Shown: positions 42,565-51,263 of the stretch, one piece after another
Layout of the letters: each line of letters opens with the position of its first letter
Position numbering within the stretch: position 1 is the first letter of the stretch
NCBI GenBank assembly: GCA_038146925.1
Contig: JAYQSP010000011.1
Span: forward strand, 1,054,001 to 1,118,000
Direction of reading: 5' to 3'
Length of the DNA: 64,000 nucleotides
Origin: UBA830 sp038146925
Lineage (GTDB): Bacteria; Pseudomonadota; Alphaproteobacteria; MPNO01; UBA830
Notes under the pieces: model-generated
Databases searched by the model: none
Told to the model about the DNA's origin: nothing
What the model saw: only the letters and a program-made list of their open reading frames with translations
Made by a program: the position numbers and the translations under genes

Positions 42565-43587
42565 GTGTCCGATAAGTGGAGAACGATACTGATCCGTCTC
42601 GCGACGTTCGGTGTGGGGCTGGGTTTGCTGGCGGTCGTGCTTGCCTCGGCCGACCTGTCACAGGTCAGCCATTACCTGACCCAGGTCGGGTGGGGGTTCG
42701 TGCTGATGGTTGCCGCTTACAAGCTTGCCTTTGTCCTCGACAGCTGGGCATGGCTGATGACACTGCGGAATCTGCCAGGAAAATTGATCTGGGTCTTCCG
42801 GTTCTGGATGGTTCGCATGGTGGGCGAGGCGGTCAATAACGCCACACCGTTTGCCGGCATGGGGGGAGAACCAGTCAAAGCTGCGATCCTGAACCGGGTA
42901 TACGGCGTTGGTTACGGCGACGGATATGCGTCGATCGTCCTGGCGCGTACCACGTTCGTTATCGGTTTGATTCCGTTCCTGCTGATCGGTTTTGCGCTCT
43001 TACTGTTGGAGCCTGATGTGGACAACGGGTTCAAATGGGCCGCCGGTACCGGGCTTGTCGCGTTGAGCGCCGGGATTCTGGCGTTTTTTCTCATTCAGCG
43101 GCTGAAACTGACGTCCCGGACAGGCGGCTGGTTCGCCCGGCTGACAACCCGGGTTGGGCTGGCCAAGTTCTTTGACGCCGTTGCAGCGTTTGAGGATCGT
43201 CTTGTGGATTTCTACAAGCACGCGCCGGGCCGGTTCGTCGCAACGGTCCTCCTGTCCTTCGTCAACTGGGCACTTGGCGCGCTGGAGGTCTGGATCGCGT
43301 TTTATCTGTTGGGATATCCCATCAGCATGGCCGAAGCTTGGGTGATCGAGGCCGTGGTGCAGTTGGTGCGCGTGGGTGTGTTTTTCGTGCCGCTGGCGAT
43401 CGGTACGCAGGAAGGGGCGTTCGCCGTCGTGGTAGGGGCGTTGACCGGCAATCCGTCGCTGGGCGTCGCCGCCGCGATCCTGCGCCGCTGCCGGGAAATC
43501 GTGGTGATCGGCGCGGGACTGATCATGGGGCCGCTGATCTTCGGAAAAAGAGCGATGACGCATGCACCAGGGGGGCGGTCGTCATGA
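42565..43587 (+). CDS. Lysylphosphatidylglycerol synthase-like flippase domain protein
   Basis: 340 residues with about eight hydrophobic segments. MVGEAVNNATPFAGMGGEP and the C-terminal VGVFFVPLAIGTQEGAFAVV fit the LPG_synthase_TM (UPF0104) family, which includes the flippase half of MprF. Proteins without the synthase half are thought to move or regulate lipids in the inner membrane. The stop overlaps the MFS start in ATGA. Confidence 0.78.
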   Translation: MSDKWRTILIRLATFGVGLGLLAVVLASADLSQVSHYLTQVGWGFVLMVAAYKLAFVLDSWAWLMTLRNLPGKLIWVFRFWMVRMVGEAVNNATPFAGMGGEPVKAAILNRVYGVGYGDGYASIVLARTTFVIGLIPFLLIGFALLLLEPDVDNGFKWAAGTGLVALSAGILAFFLIQRLKLTSRTGGWFARLTTRVGLAKFFDAVAAFEDRLVDFYKHAPGRFVATVLLSFVNWALGALEVWIAFYLLGYPISMAEAWVIEAVVQLVRVGVFFVPLAIGTQEGAFAVVVGALTGNPSLGVAAAILRRCREIVVIGAGLIMGPLIFGKRAMTHAPGGRSS

Positions 43588-44834
43588 CTGCGGATCGTCC
43601 CGCGCCGACCGGGTTCAAGGTAATCCTGATCGTCTTTCTGCCGTTCGGCTGCGGCTACTATCTGTCGTATCTGTTTCGTACGGTGAATGCCGTGATCTCT
43701 GAAAATCTTACTAACGAGTTGGAGATCGGTCCGGCCAATCTCGGTTTGCTGACCAGCATTTATCTAATTGCTTTTGCGTCTTCTCAGTATCCGCTGGGCG
43801 TTGCGTTGGACCGCTACGGGCCGCGCCGCGTCAACGCATTCCTGCTGTTAATCGCGGCGGCAGGCGCAGGTTTGTTTGCCGTTGCGGAAAGCTTCTCACT
43901 TCTGCTGATCGCGCGGGCCCTGATAGGTCTTGGCGTTTCGGCGGCACTCATGGGTGCATTTAAGGCGAACGCGCTGTGGTTTCCGACAGACCGTATTCCG
44001 TTGATGAACAACCTGATCGGTGCCTGCGGCGCGATCGGCGCGATTTCCGCCACGAGTCCGGTGGAGATGTTGCTCCATGTTGCCAGCTGGCGGGATATAT
44101 TCGGTGGGCTCGCTGTCCTGACCGTCATCGTATCGCTGGCGATTCTTCTGCTGGTGCCGGAGAAAGAGAATGAAGGCCCTCCCGAGGAGACGTTCGCAGA
44201 ACAGCTTGGCGGTTATAAACAGGTCGTGCGCGATCCGTTCTTTTGGCGCGTATCGCTGATCTACTGCTTTGCCTATACGGCTTTCGTTTCCTATCAGACA
44301 CTTTGGGCGGACCCGTGGTTGCGGGACGTCGCCGGGTTGGCGCAGACCGAACGCGCGAATTATCTGTTTATCATTCAGGTTGGCTTTCTTATCGGGTTGT
44401 TACTGACAGGGGTGATAGCCGATAGATTACGGCGAACACGCATTCAGGCGGTTCACGTATTCGGCGGCGGCGTCCTGATGCTGATGGGTATTCAGGTTCT
44501 TCTTGCTTGCGGAGTCACTGCCGGACTTTCTGTTATCTGGTTTTTCTTCGGGCTTCTGTCCTCCGCGACGTATCTTTCCTATGCCGCGCAGACTCAGCAT
44601 TTTTCGGCTGCATTGACGGGGCGTGCTATTACCGCGATGAACGGTTTCTTGTTTGTGCTCGCATTCGTGTGCCAGTGGGGAATCGGCGGAGTGATCGAGT
44701 TGTTTCCAGTGACATCCGAGGGCGGCTATTCAACGGCCGCTCACGCCACGGCGTTATGGATCATGATCGCGTTGCAAGCGCTCTGCTATCTGAATTTCGT
44801 TCGCCCGGCTCTGAGGAAAAACAAGAATGGCTGA
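43584..44834 (+). CDS. MFS transporter, tandem copy 1
   Basis: 416 residues, twelve hydrophobic segments. GCGYYLSYLFRTVNAVISE near the start, ALDRYGPRRVNAFLLL as the loop 2-3 signature and LIARALIGLGVSAALMGAFK are MFS features. Substrate unknown. The next gene is a close paralogue and starts eight bases before this stop, so the pair is coupled. Start is ATG 43584, overlapping the flippase-like gene. Confidence 0.85.
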   Translation: MTADRPAPTGFKVILIVFLPFGCGYYLSYLFRTVNAVISENLTNELEIGPANLGLLTSIYLIAFASSQYPLGVALDRYGPRRVNAFLLLIAAAGAGLFAVAESFSLLLIARALIGLGVSAALMGAFKANALWFPTDRIPLMNNLIGACGAIGAISATSPVEMLLHVASWRDIFGGLAVLTVIVSLAILLLVPEKENEGPPEETFAEQLGGYKQVVRDPFFWRVSLIYCFAYTAFVSYQTLWADPWLRDVAGLAQTERANYLFIIQVGFLIGLLLTGVIADRLRRTRIQAVHVFGGGVLMLMGIQVLLACGVTAGLSVIWFFFGLLSSATYLSYAAQTQHFSAALTGRAITAMNGFLFVLAFVCQWGIGGVIELFPVTSEGGYSTAAHATALWIMIALQALCYLNFVRPALRKNKNG

Positions 44835-46107
44835 ACCATCCGATACCCTTGCCGGGCCGCGTGCGAAACCGGTCTACGTCCTTGTTCTGACCGTGCTGAT
44901 GCCGTTCGGCATCGGCTATTACATGTCGTATCTGTTCCGGACGGTGAACGCGATTATTTCGCCGCAACTGGTGGCGGATGTCGGGCTGACGCCGTCGGCG
45001 CTGGGTTTCATGACGGCCGCCTATTTCATGACCTTCGCCGCCGTGCAACTGCCGCTCGGCATCGTGCTGGACCGGTACGGTCCGCGAAAAGTTCAGGCCG
45101 CGCTCCTGATGGTCGCGGCCGTGGGCGCGGCGCTGTTCGCCTTCGGATCAGACGCTGTGACGCTGATCGTCGGCCGCGGGCTGATCGGCCTCGGCGTGTC
45201 GGCCTGTCTGATGGCGTCGCTGAAAGCGAACGTACTGTGGTTTCCCAAGGCGAAAATTCCTCTGGTCAATGGCGTGATCTTCGCCTTCGGCACGGTTGGC
45301 GCGTTGTCGACCACTGTGCCGCTGGAGTTGCTGATCCAGACGGTTGATTGGCGGACGGTGTTCTGGTGGTTGACAGGCATTTCGATCGCGTCCGGGCTGC
45401 TGATCCTGTTCGTCGTGCCCGAACGGCCGCAGGCGAAAACCGAAACCGCGCAGGGGCAATCGGCCTTCCGGGCCCAGATCGCCGATCTGAAACTGGTTTA
45501 CGGCAGCGCCTATTTCTGGCGTCTGTCCTTCATGGTTTTTCTGCATAACGGGGTGTTCCTGTCCTACCAGGCGCTGTGGGCCGCGCCGTGGCTGCGGGAC
45601 GTCGCGGGGCTCGACAGAGGCGGCGTGGCCGACGCCATGTTCATGTTCAATGCCGGTATGTTCGCGGGAGTTCTGTCGATCGGACTGGTGGCAGAGCGCC
45701 TTCAGAAACTTGGCGTACCCACGATCGTGCCCGCGGTTGCCGGGATCGGGCTGTCGCTGGTGGTACAGGTACTGTTTGCGTCGGCGTGGACGGCCTACCC
45801 CGCAATACTTTGTCTGCTGTTCGGATATTTCGGCTCGTCGTCGACGCTGGCCTATGCCGTGCTCAACCAGAAATTTCCGCAGAAGCTGACTGGCCGGGTG
45901 AACACTGCTCAAAACATGCTGACCTTTATCGCTGCGTTCACGGTGCAGTGGCTTGTCGGGATCATCATTGGGCTGTACCCGTCGCCCGGCGGAGGATTGT
46001 ACAGTGCGGAGGGACATCAGACGGCGCTGTTTGTTCTGATCGCGATAGAACTTGCCGGGTTTATCTATTTCCTCTGGCCGCGACACACGCCGGATCCGCC
46101 GCCATGA
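44827..46107 (+). CDS. MFS transporter, tandem copy 2
   Basis: 426 residues, closely similar along its length to the preceding protein: GIGYYMSYLFRTVNAIISPQ, VLDRYGPRKVQAALLM and IVGRGLIGLGVSACLMASLK correspond. Tandem MFS paralogues could act on related substrates or as a two-component porter. The gene overlaps the Nudix gene that follows by 4 bases. Confidence 0.85.
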   Translation: MAEPSDTLAGPRAKPVYVLVLTVLMPFGIGYYMSYLFRTVNAIISPQLVADVGLTPSALGFMTAAYFMTFAAVQLPLGIVLDRYGPRKVQAALLMVAAVGAALFAFGSDAVTLIVGRGLIGLGVSACLMASLKANVLWFPKAKIPLVNGVIFAFGTVGALSTTVPLELLIQTVDWRTVFWWLTGISIASGLLILFVVPERPQAKTETAQGQSAFRAQIADLKLVYGSAYFWRLSFMVFLHNGVFLSYQALWAAPWLRDVAGLDRGGVADAMFMFNAGMFAGVLSIGLVAERLQKLGVPTIVPAVAGIGLSLVVQVLFASAWTAYPAILCLLFGYFGSSSTLAYAVLNQKFPQKLTGRVNTAQNMLTFIAAFTVQWLVGIIIGLYPSPGGGLYSAEGHQTALFVLIAIELAGFIYFLWPRHTPDPPP

Positions 46108-46553
46108 GCAGTCGGGAATATCCTGCACAGCCGGTTTGCGGCGTCGGCGTGGTTTGTCTGAAGGAAGACCAGGTGCTGCTGGTCAAGCGTGCCAAGCCGC
46201 CGATCACCTGGCAATGGTCGATCCCCGGCGGCGGTCAGGAACTGGGGGAAACCACCCGTGAGGCGGCTCTGCGGGAACTGAAAGAAGAAACCGGCGTAGA
46301 GGCTGAACTGATCGGACTTATCGATGTTATCGACACTGTCCGGGAGGACGAGAGCGGGCGGATTCAATACCACTACACGCTCATCGATTTTGCAGCCGTC
46401 TGGACCGCCGGCGAACCGGTGGCGGACGACGACGTATCAGATGCGCAATGGGCGCCGTTGTCGAAGCTGGAGGAAAAGGGCCTCTGGGCGGAGACGATCC
46501 GGGTGATCCGCGAAGCAGTGAAAATGAGAGACGGGAGCATCGGGCGGGACTGA
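46104..46553 (+). CDS. Nudix hydrolase (149 aa)
   Basis: The Nudix box GGGQELGETTREAALRELKE then ETGVE fits Gx5Ex7REUxEExG exactly. WQWSIPGGGQ marks the ADP-ribose-pyrophosphatase-like branch; the substrate is a nucleoside diphosphate derivative. It ends the transcript with the flippase-like and MFS genes, all overlapping or coupled. Confidence 0.88.
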   Translation: MSSREYPAQPVCGVGVVCLKEDQVLLVKRAKPPITWQWSIPGGGQELGETTREAALRELKEETGVEAELIGLIDVIDTVREDESGRIQYHYTLIDFAAVWTAGEPVADDDVSDAQWAPLSKLEEKGLWAETIRVIREAVKMRDGSIGRD

Positions 46554-46789
46554 TGGATTTTCGTTCGCGCGCAGGCGCACCGCTTGCGGTAAACCTATCC
46601 GCGAGCGACATCCACGTTTCCTGCTGCCCGCCGGTTTATGAAAAATGCGGCGTCGATCTTGTGCATCCGGATCATCTGCCGCACAACTTTCGTCAGATAG
46701 TTCCGGCTGAGCGTTTTCTAAAGATGTCGGCCATGCGACCAGGAGCAGGCGCACACGCCGGGATCTGCCGCAATATCGGGGGGATATGA
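46553..46789 (+). CDS. Doubtful frame (78 aa)
   Basis: The frame (MDFRSRAGAPLAVNLSAS...) starts on the Nudix stop and ends 4 bases before the UbiD gene, but composition (CCPPVYEKCG, many Pro and His) and codon pattern look non-coding. It may be a gene remnant or just the leader of the ubiD operon. Recorded so the gap between the Nudix and ubiD genes is accounted for. Confidence 0.2.
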   Translation: MDFRSRAGAPLAVNLSASDIHVSCCPPVYEKCGVDLVHPDHLPHNFRQIVPAERFLKMSAMRPGAGAHAGICRNIGGI

Positions 46790-46793
46790 TCCC

Positions 46794-48167
46794 GTGCCCA
46801 AGGACCTGAGAAGCTTTATCGACGCCAACGAGGATCTGGTGCTTCGGGTGCCGAAACCCGTCAACCGGGACGACCTCAGCAATCTGATCGTGCAGGCCGA
46901 TCGGCCGGTCGTGTTCGAAAATATCGATGGTTTTCCGGGCTGGCGGGTGGCGGATCTTTTTTTTCGCGACCGAGTGGCGCAGGCCGCTGTGCTGGAAACC
47001 ACGCCGGACAAGGTAACGTCGGTCCTGGCGGAACGGCTGTCCCTGCCGCCGAAGGGGCCGCGTCTGGTCAACGACGCTCCGCACAAGGAGCGCGTGCTGC
47101 GCGAAGACGAAATCGACCTGATGTCGATTCCCGGATTTCAGCATGGCGGGCGCGACCCGGGGCCGGGACTGATCGTGATGAATATCTGCCGCGAACCGGA
47201 CGGCGGCGCGGTCAATTTTTCGTTCACCCGGCTGGCGCCGTTCGAAGCCCGGCGCGGCACCATGCTGATCGCCTCGTCGCCGCATCAGCGCGCGATCCTG
47301 GAGAAGTGGGAAGCCCGCGACGAACCGATGCCCATGGCCTGCGTCGTCGGCACGCACCCTGCCTATGAGATCATGGCGAGCTACAGCGTGCCGGATCATC
47401 TCGAAAAGTTCGGCGAGCTCGAACTGGTCGGCAACCTGACCGGCGAGACCATCGAAATGGTGCCGTGCGAATCCGTACCGCTCGAGGTCCCGGCTCATGC
47501 GGAACTGGTGATCGAAGGCTATGTCCAGCCGCACGAACGGCGCGATGACGGCCCGGGGCCGTCCCAGGCACTTTATTATGTGCCAGGCGTGACGCAGCAG
47601 CCGATCTTCGAAGCCTGCACCATGACCATGCGGCAAAACCCAGTTCTGCGGCAGCACAACACGCTGATGTATTCCGATCACCAGCCTCTGATCTCGCTAC
47701 CGCATGAAGGCATTCTGTACGGTCGTCTGAAGGGAATGGGCATCGATGTGAAGGACGTGCTGTACGTACCCTGGGGCGGGACGCTGTGCTGCGTCGTTCA
47801 GATGACACCGAAAACCGAGGGCGAGGCGCGAAACGTGCTGACTGCCGTGCTTGGCGAACGCTGGCCAAACGCAAAGCTCGCCGTTGCGGTGGATGACGAT
47901 GTCGATATTACCTCGGCGGAAGACCTCGTCTGGTCGATTTCGACGCGTGTCGATATTGCCGAGCATATGTTCCAGATACCGAATTCGAAAGGACATCCCA
48001 TCGACCCGACCGCGCGGCAAACAGGCGACAATCCGCGCGATGTCGTATTTACGAAATGGGGGCTCGATGCAACCAAACCGCCTCTGCAGCACGCGGAGGA
48101 ACGCGCCCGCTTCGAACGGACACTGCCGCCGCGCCACGGCGAGGCGAAACTGGCAGACTATCTGTGA
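46794..48167 (+). CDS. UbiD family decarboxylase, copy 1
   Basis: 457 residues from GTG (VPKDLRSFID). UbiD enzymes use prenylated FMN to add or remove CO2 on aromatic, heteroaromatic or alpha,beta-unsaturated acids. NFSFTRLAPFEARRGTMLIA lies in the cofactor domain; EMVPCESVPLEVPAHAELVI holds the conserved Glu residues of the catalytic R-E-D/E network, and QHNTLMYSDHQPLISLPHEG follows. It is paralogous to the UbiD at 56556. Operon with an MDR oxidoreductase and an MFS transporter: both junctions overlap. Substrate unknown. Confidence 0.88.
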   Translation: MPKDLRSFIDANEDLVLRVPKPVNRDDLSNLIVQADRPVVFENIDGFPGWRVADLFFRDRVAQAAVLETTPDKVTSVLAERLSLPPKGPRLVNDAPHKERVLREDEIDLMSIPGFQHGGRDPGPGLIVMNICREPDGGAVNFSFTRLAPFEARRGTMLIASSPHQRAILEKWEARDEPMPMACVVGTHPAYEIMASYSVPDHLEKFGELELVGNLTGETIEMVPCESVPLEVPAHAELVIEGYVQPHERRDDGPGPSQALYYVPGVTQQPIFEACTMTMRQNPVLRQHNTLMYSDHQPLISLPHEGILYGRLKGMGIDVKDVLYVPWGGTLCCVVQMTPKTEGEARNVLTAVLGERWPNAKLAVAVDDDVDITSAEDLVWSISTRVDIAEHMFQIPNSKGHPIDPTARQTGDNPRDVVFTKWGLDATKPPLQHAEERARFERTLPPRHGEAKLADYL

Positions 48168-48175
48168 ACAGGACC

Positions 48176-49150
48176 ATGCGGGCCGTGGTCATCAAACGTC
48201 CGGGCAATCCGGAGGTTCTGGAGGTGCGTGACGACTGGCCGCGTCCCGAGCCCGAGGAAGGGAGCGTGCTCATCCGTGTCATGGCGTTCGGATTGAACCG
48301 GGGCGAGATGTATACCCGGCTCGGTCATTCTCCGAGCGTGACGTTCCCCCGCGTGCTGGGCATCGAATGCGCCGGCATCGTCGAAGCGGCGCCGGGGACG
48401 GAATTCGAAAGTGGGCAGACCGTCGTCGCGACCACCGGCGGGATGGGGCGGGCGTATGACGGGTCCTACGCCGAATTCGTCTCCGTCCCGGCGAAGCATG
48501 TTCATGCTGTGGAAACGACCCTCGACTGGGCGCAGCTAGCCTCGGTGCCGGAAGTATTTCATACCGCCTGGGGCGCGCTGTTTCCGGCGCTGGGCATAGA
48601 GCACGGGCAGTCGTTGCTGATCAGGGGCGGCTCGTCTTCGGTCGGTCTTGTGGCCGCGGATCTGGCAAACGCATGCGGGGTGCGTGTTCTCTCAACGACA
48701 CGAGATCCGGCGAAATCGGAACTGTTAAAGAGCTTCGGCGTCGATCATGTCGTCATCGAAACCGGACAGATATCGTCCGCGGTGAGGGACATCGTGGCCG
48801 AGGGGGTCGATGCGATGTTGGATCTTGTCGGCACACGCGTACTGGAGGATTCCTTCGCCTGCGTTCGTCGGGGCGGCACGTTGTGCATGGCGGGGCTGCT
48901 GGGAGGGGAGTGGGAGATCGAGAATTTCGCTCCCGGCGCGACAATTCCGTCGACCACCAAATTCACCTATTTTTCCAGCTCCGCGACGCCTCTCTCGACC
49001 GAGGCGCTGCAGGGCTACCTGACGGGTCTGGAAGACGGCTCGTATCGAATGCCGCTCGACCGAGTCTTCGCTTTCAATGACATCCAGCGAGCGCATAGCT
49101 ACATGGAATCCAACTCTGCAGCCGGCAAAATCGTGGTCACGGTGCCTTGA
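48176..49150 (+). CDS. MDR family quinone oxidoreductase-like enzyme
   Basis: 324 residues from ATG; a GTG at 48164 overlaps the ubiD stop and adds four. MRAVVIKRPGNPEVLEVRDD, GLNRGEMYTRLG, LGIECAGIVE and the NADPH site IRGGSSSVGLVAADLANACG belong to the zinc-free quinone oxidoreductase branch of medium-chain dehydrogenases. These reduce enones or quinones. Coupled downstream to the MFS gene. Confidence 0.87.
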   Translation: MRAVVIKRPGNPEVLEVRDDWPRPEPEEGSVLIRVMAFGLNRGEMYTRLGHSPSVTFPRVLGIECAGIVEAAPGTEFESGQTVVATTGGMGRAYDGSYAEFVSVPAKHVHAVETTLDWAQLASVPEVFHTAWGALFPALGIEHGQSLLIRGGSSSVGLVAADLANACGVRVLSTTRDPAKSELLKSFGVDHVVIETGQISSAVRDIVAEGVDAMLDLVGTRVLEDSFACVRRGGTLCMAGLLGGEWEIENFAPGATIPSTTKFTYFSSSATPLSTEALQGYLTGLEDGSYRMPLDRVFAFNDIQRAHSYMESNSAAGKIVVTVP

Positions 49151-50364
49151 CCAATCCCGTTTTTCTGGTCGGTTCATTTGGGGTCGCGCTTGTGCTCACG
49201 CTGATGGGGTTCATGGCGCCCGCAGCCGTGCTGGGCGACATCATCGCAGCCTGGGGGCTGTCGAACGCGCAGGCCGGCTGGCTGGGCGGGGCGTTGTTCA
49301 TGGGATACATCGCGACCGTTCCGATCCTGACCGCCTATACCGACCGGATCGACCCGAAGCGTATTTACCTGACATGCGCAGCGATCGGCGCGGTCGGCAA
49401 TTTCGGTTTCGGATTCGTGGCCGACGGGTTGTGGTCCGGGGTTGCCTTCCGGGTGCTGACGGGGATCGGCCTGGCCGGTACGTTCATGCCGGGTCTGAAA
49501 GCACTGTCCGACCAGCTTCCGCCGGGAAAAGTGCAGCAACGGGGCTCCACCTACTATTCGTCTTTCTTTGCGCTGGGATCAGGCGGGTCGATCCTGATAG
49601 CGGGCGTAACGGCGCAGTTTCTGGACTGGCATTGGGCCTTTGCCTTCGCCGGGATCGGCGGAGTGTGTGCGCTGCTCATCGTTGCCGCGGTGTTGCCGGC
49701 GAAACAGCCGGCACCGGTAGCGGAGGGTGCTGCCGGCGCGCTCGACTTTCGCCCCGTGCTGCGCGATCGAACGGTGATGTCCTATATCGTGTCGTCACTG
49801 GGCACCGCCTGGGAAGTATTTTCCGCGCGGGTCTGGCTGGTGACTTTCTTCCTGTATCTGCAGTCCCGCATGGCGGCCGGAGAGACCGGGTGGAGCCCGG
49901 CCGTCTGGGCGACGCTTGTGGCGCTGATCGGGGTGCCTGCGGCCATGGTCGTCGGAGAGCTCTGCGTCCGCTATGACCGGCGGAAAATCGTCATGATCAT
50001 CGCCCTGCTGTCGTCAGTGCTGGCGGCTGGCATCGGGCTGACGACCGACGGGGCCTACGAACTGACCCTAGTGATCTGCATGATTTTCGGGATGTCGTCC
50101 TACGGGCGCAGCGCGACCATCAATGCCGGCACTATCGCGGCGGCCGATCCGGCCCGGAGGGGCAGCGCGCTGGCGGTGCTTGCTTTCGTCGGGTTTTCCG
50201 GCGGTATCCTGGGACCGCTCGCCTTCGGCGTAGCGCTGGATTACGCCGGTGGCAGCTCTAATCCGCTGGCGTGGAAGACGGCCATGGCGATGATGGCGCT
50301 TGGAGGCGCGATCACTTTTGTTTCGTTACTGGCGGCGCCCGGAAAACGAAAAAGCAGCCCATAA
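49147..50364 (+). CDS. MFS transporter (CynX/NimT-like)
   Basis: 405 residues from a TTG that overlaps the oxidoreductase stop in TTGA. LSNAQAGWLGGALFMGYIAT and TDRIDPKRIYLTCAA in the first half match the paralogue at 62202. Twelve hydrophobic segments. As the last gene of the ubiD-MDR operon it probably imports the substrate of that pathway. The start codon is weak, so expression may depend on translational coupling. Confidence 0.85.
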   Translation: MTNPVFLVGSFGVALVLTLMGFMAPAAVLGDIIAAWGLSNAQAGWLGGALFMGYIATVPILTAYTDRIDPKRIYLTCAAIGAVGNFGFGFVADGLWSGVAFRVLTGIGLAGTFMPGLKALSDQLPPGKVQQRGSTYYSSFFALGSGGSILIAGVTAQFLDWHWAFAFAGIGGVCALLIVAAVLPAKQPAPVAEGAAGALDFRPVLRDRTVMSYIVSSLGTAWEVFSARVWLVTFFLYLQSRMAAGETGWSPAVWATLVALIGVPAAMVVGELCVRYDRRKIVMIIALLSSVLAAGIGLTTDGAYELTLVICMIFGMSSYGRSATINAGTIAAADPARRGSALAVLAFVGFSGGILGPLAFGVALDYAGGSSNPLAWKTAMAMMALGGAITFVSLLAAPGKRKSSP

Positions 50365-50457
50365 ATACCCATGGATTCAGGGGCTTGGAATTATCCCCAA
50401 AACTTTGTTCAAATTTTCCGCGGATTTAACACTTCATTAAGCACGTCAGCGCTCCAA

Positions 50458-50482
50458 TGGTGTCCGAACAAGGGGGACACCA
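50458..50482 (+). promoter_or_regulatory. Hairpin over the ribosome site
   Basis: TGGTGTCC (50458-50465) pairs with GGACACCA (50475-50482), leaving GAACAAGGG as loop. The ATG follows at once and the G-rich ribosome site is partly in the stem, so translation could be restrained by folding. Confidence 0.4.
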
Positions 50483-51193
50483 ATGACTGACTTAGCAAAT
50501 CTTCAGGACCGCGTAGGCGCTGCCGTCGATAACTTGATGAAATCGGAGAAAATCCGGCGGACACAAAATAAGAGCCTCAGCCGAGTTCTCGGAGATCTCG
50601 AAACCAAGTACGAGGCGCGGACGGCGGAACTTGAACACTGCCAGAAACGGATTTCGGTTCTGGAGGACTCCAACCGCTCGCTCACCGGGCTGGTTGGACA
50701 GCTTCTCGAGATCGTCGAGAAAACGGCGGATAACATCGCCCAGGATCCCGTGTATCGCGCCGGCAACGAGGCCCGGGCCGTAATAGACCGCTACGTCGCC
50801 GAAGCGCCGGCGAATGATGCGGTCGATCAACCGCCGCAGCCGTCGGAAACACTGGAAACGGCGGGACGCCGGTTCGAAGATGTCGATGAAGACGATCTGA
50901 TCGCCGAAGATCTTTACGCAAAGACCGAGAGTGCTTCCGATTATCCTAGGCTGGTATTCGATGCGATGCAGCTGGCCAAAGGCGAATCCGTCGCGGATCA
51001 GCCCTTCGATATACCGCAACCGGAGGCCCAACATGGATCGCCTGCGGCGTCGGATGGGGATCTCGATATCAAGGAAATCATGGCGCGGCTTGAAATTGCC
51101 GCAGAGCGTGCGCAACTGCGCGCGGATGAAGATGCCCGGCGCGATCGTATCGTGCCGGAGGAACTGGATCGGGCCGTTGGGGGACGCGCCTGA
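50483..51193 (+). CDS. Coiled-coil protein of unknown function (236 aa)
   Basis: Residues 10-90 form a heptad-rich coiled coil (LGDLETKYEARTAELEHCQK, SVLEDSNRSLTGLVGQLLEI). The rest is acidic and disordered-looking, with a second helix at KEIMARLEIAAERAQLRADE. No signal peptide or membrane segment, so cytoplasmic. I do not recognise a family. It is a lone gene convergent with the Old Yellow Enzyme gene. Confidence 0.65.
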   Translation: MTDLANLQDRVGAAVDNLMKSEKIRRTQNKSLSRVLGDLETKYEARTAELEHCQKRISVLEDSNRSLTGLVGQLLEIVEKTADNIAQDPVYRAGNEARAVIDRYVAEAPANDAVDQPPQPSETLETAGRRFEDVDEDDLIAEDLYAKTESASDYPRLVFDAMQLAKGESVADQPFDIPQPEAQHGSPAASDGDLDIKEIMARLEIAAERAQLRADEDARRDRIVPEELDRAVGGRA

Positions 51194-51234
51194 TCGGCGT
51201 AGCAACCGCGTAGCACCAAATCGTCGGGAACTGG

Positions 51235-51254
51235 GGCGGGTCAGAAGGCCCGCC
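51235..51254 (+). terminator. Possible terminator
   Basis: GGCGGG and CCCGCC form a 6-bp stem with an 8-base loop, followed by a weak T stretch (TCAACTTTATC). It follows the coiled-coil gene. Confidence 0.35.
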
Positions 51255-51263
51255 TCAACTTTA

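Noticed and set aside
46437..47681. 414-residue minus-strand frame opposite the first ubiD
   Set aside because: His/Arg-rich antisense frame with no domain; UbiD motifs are on the plus strand.
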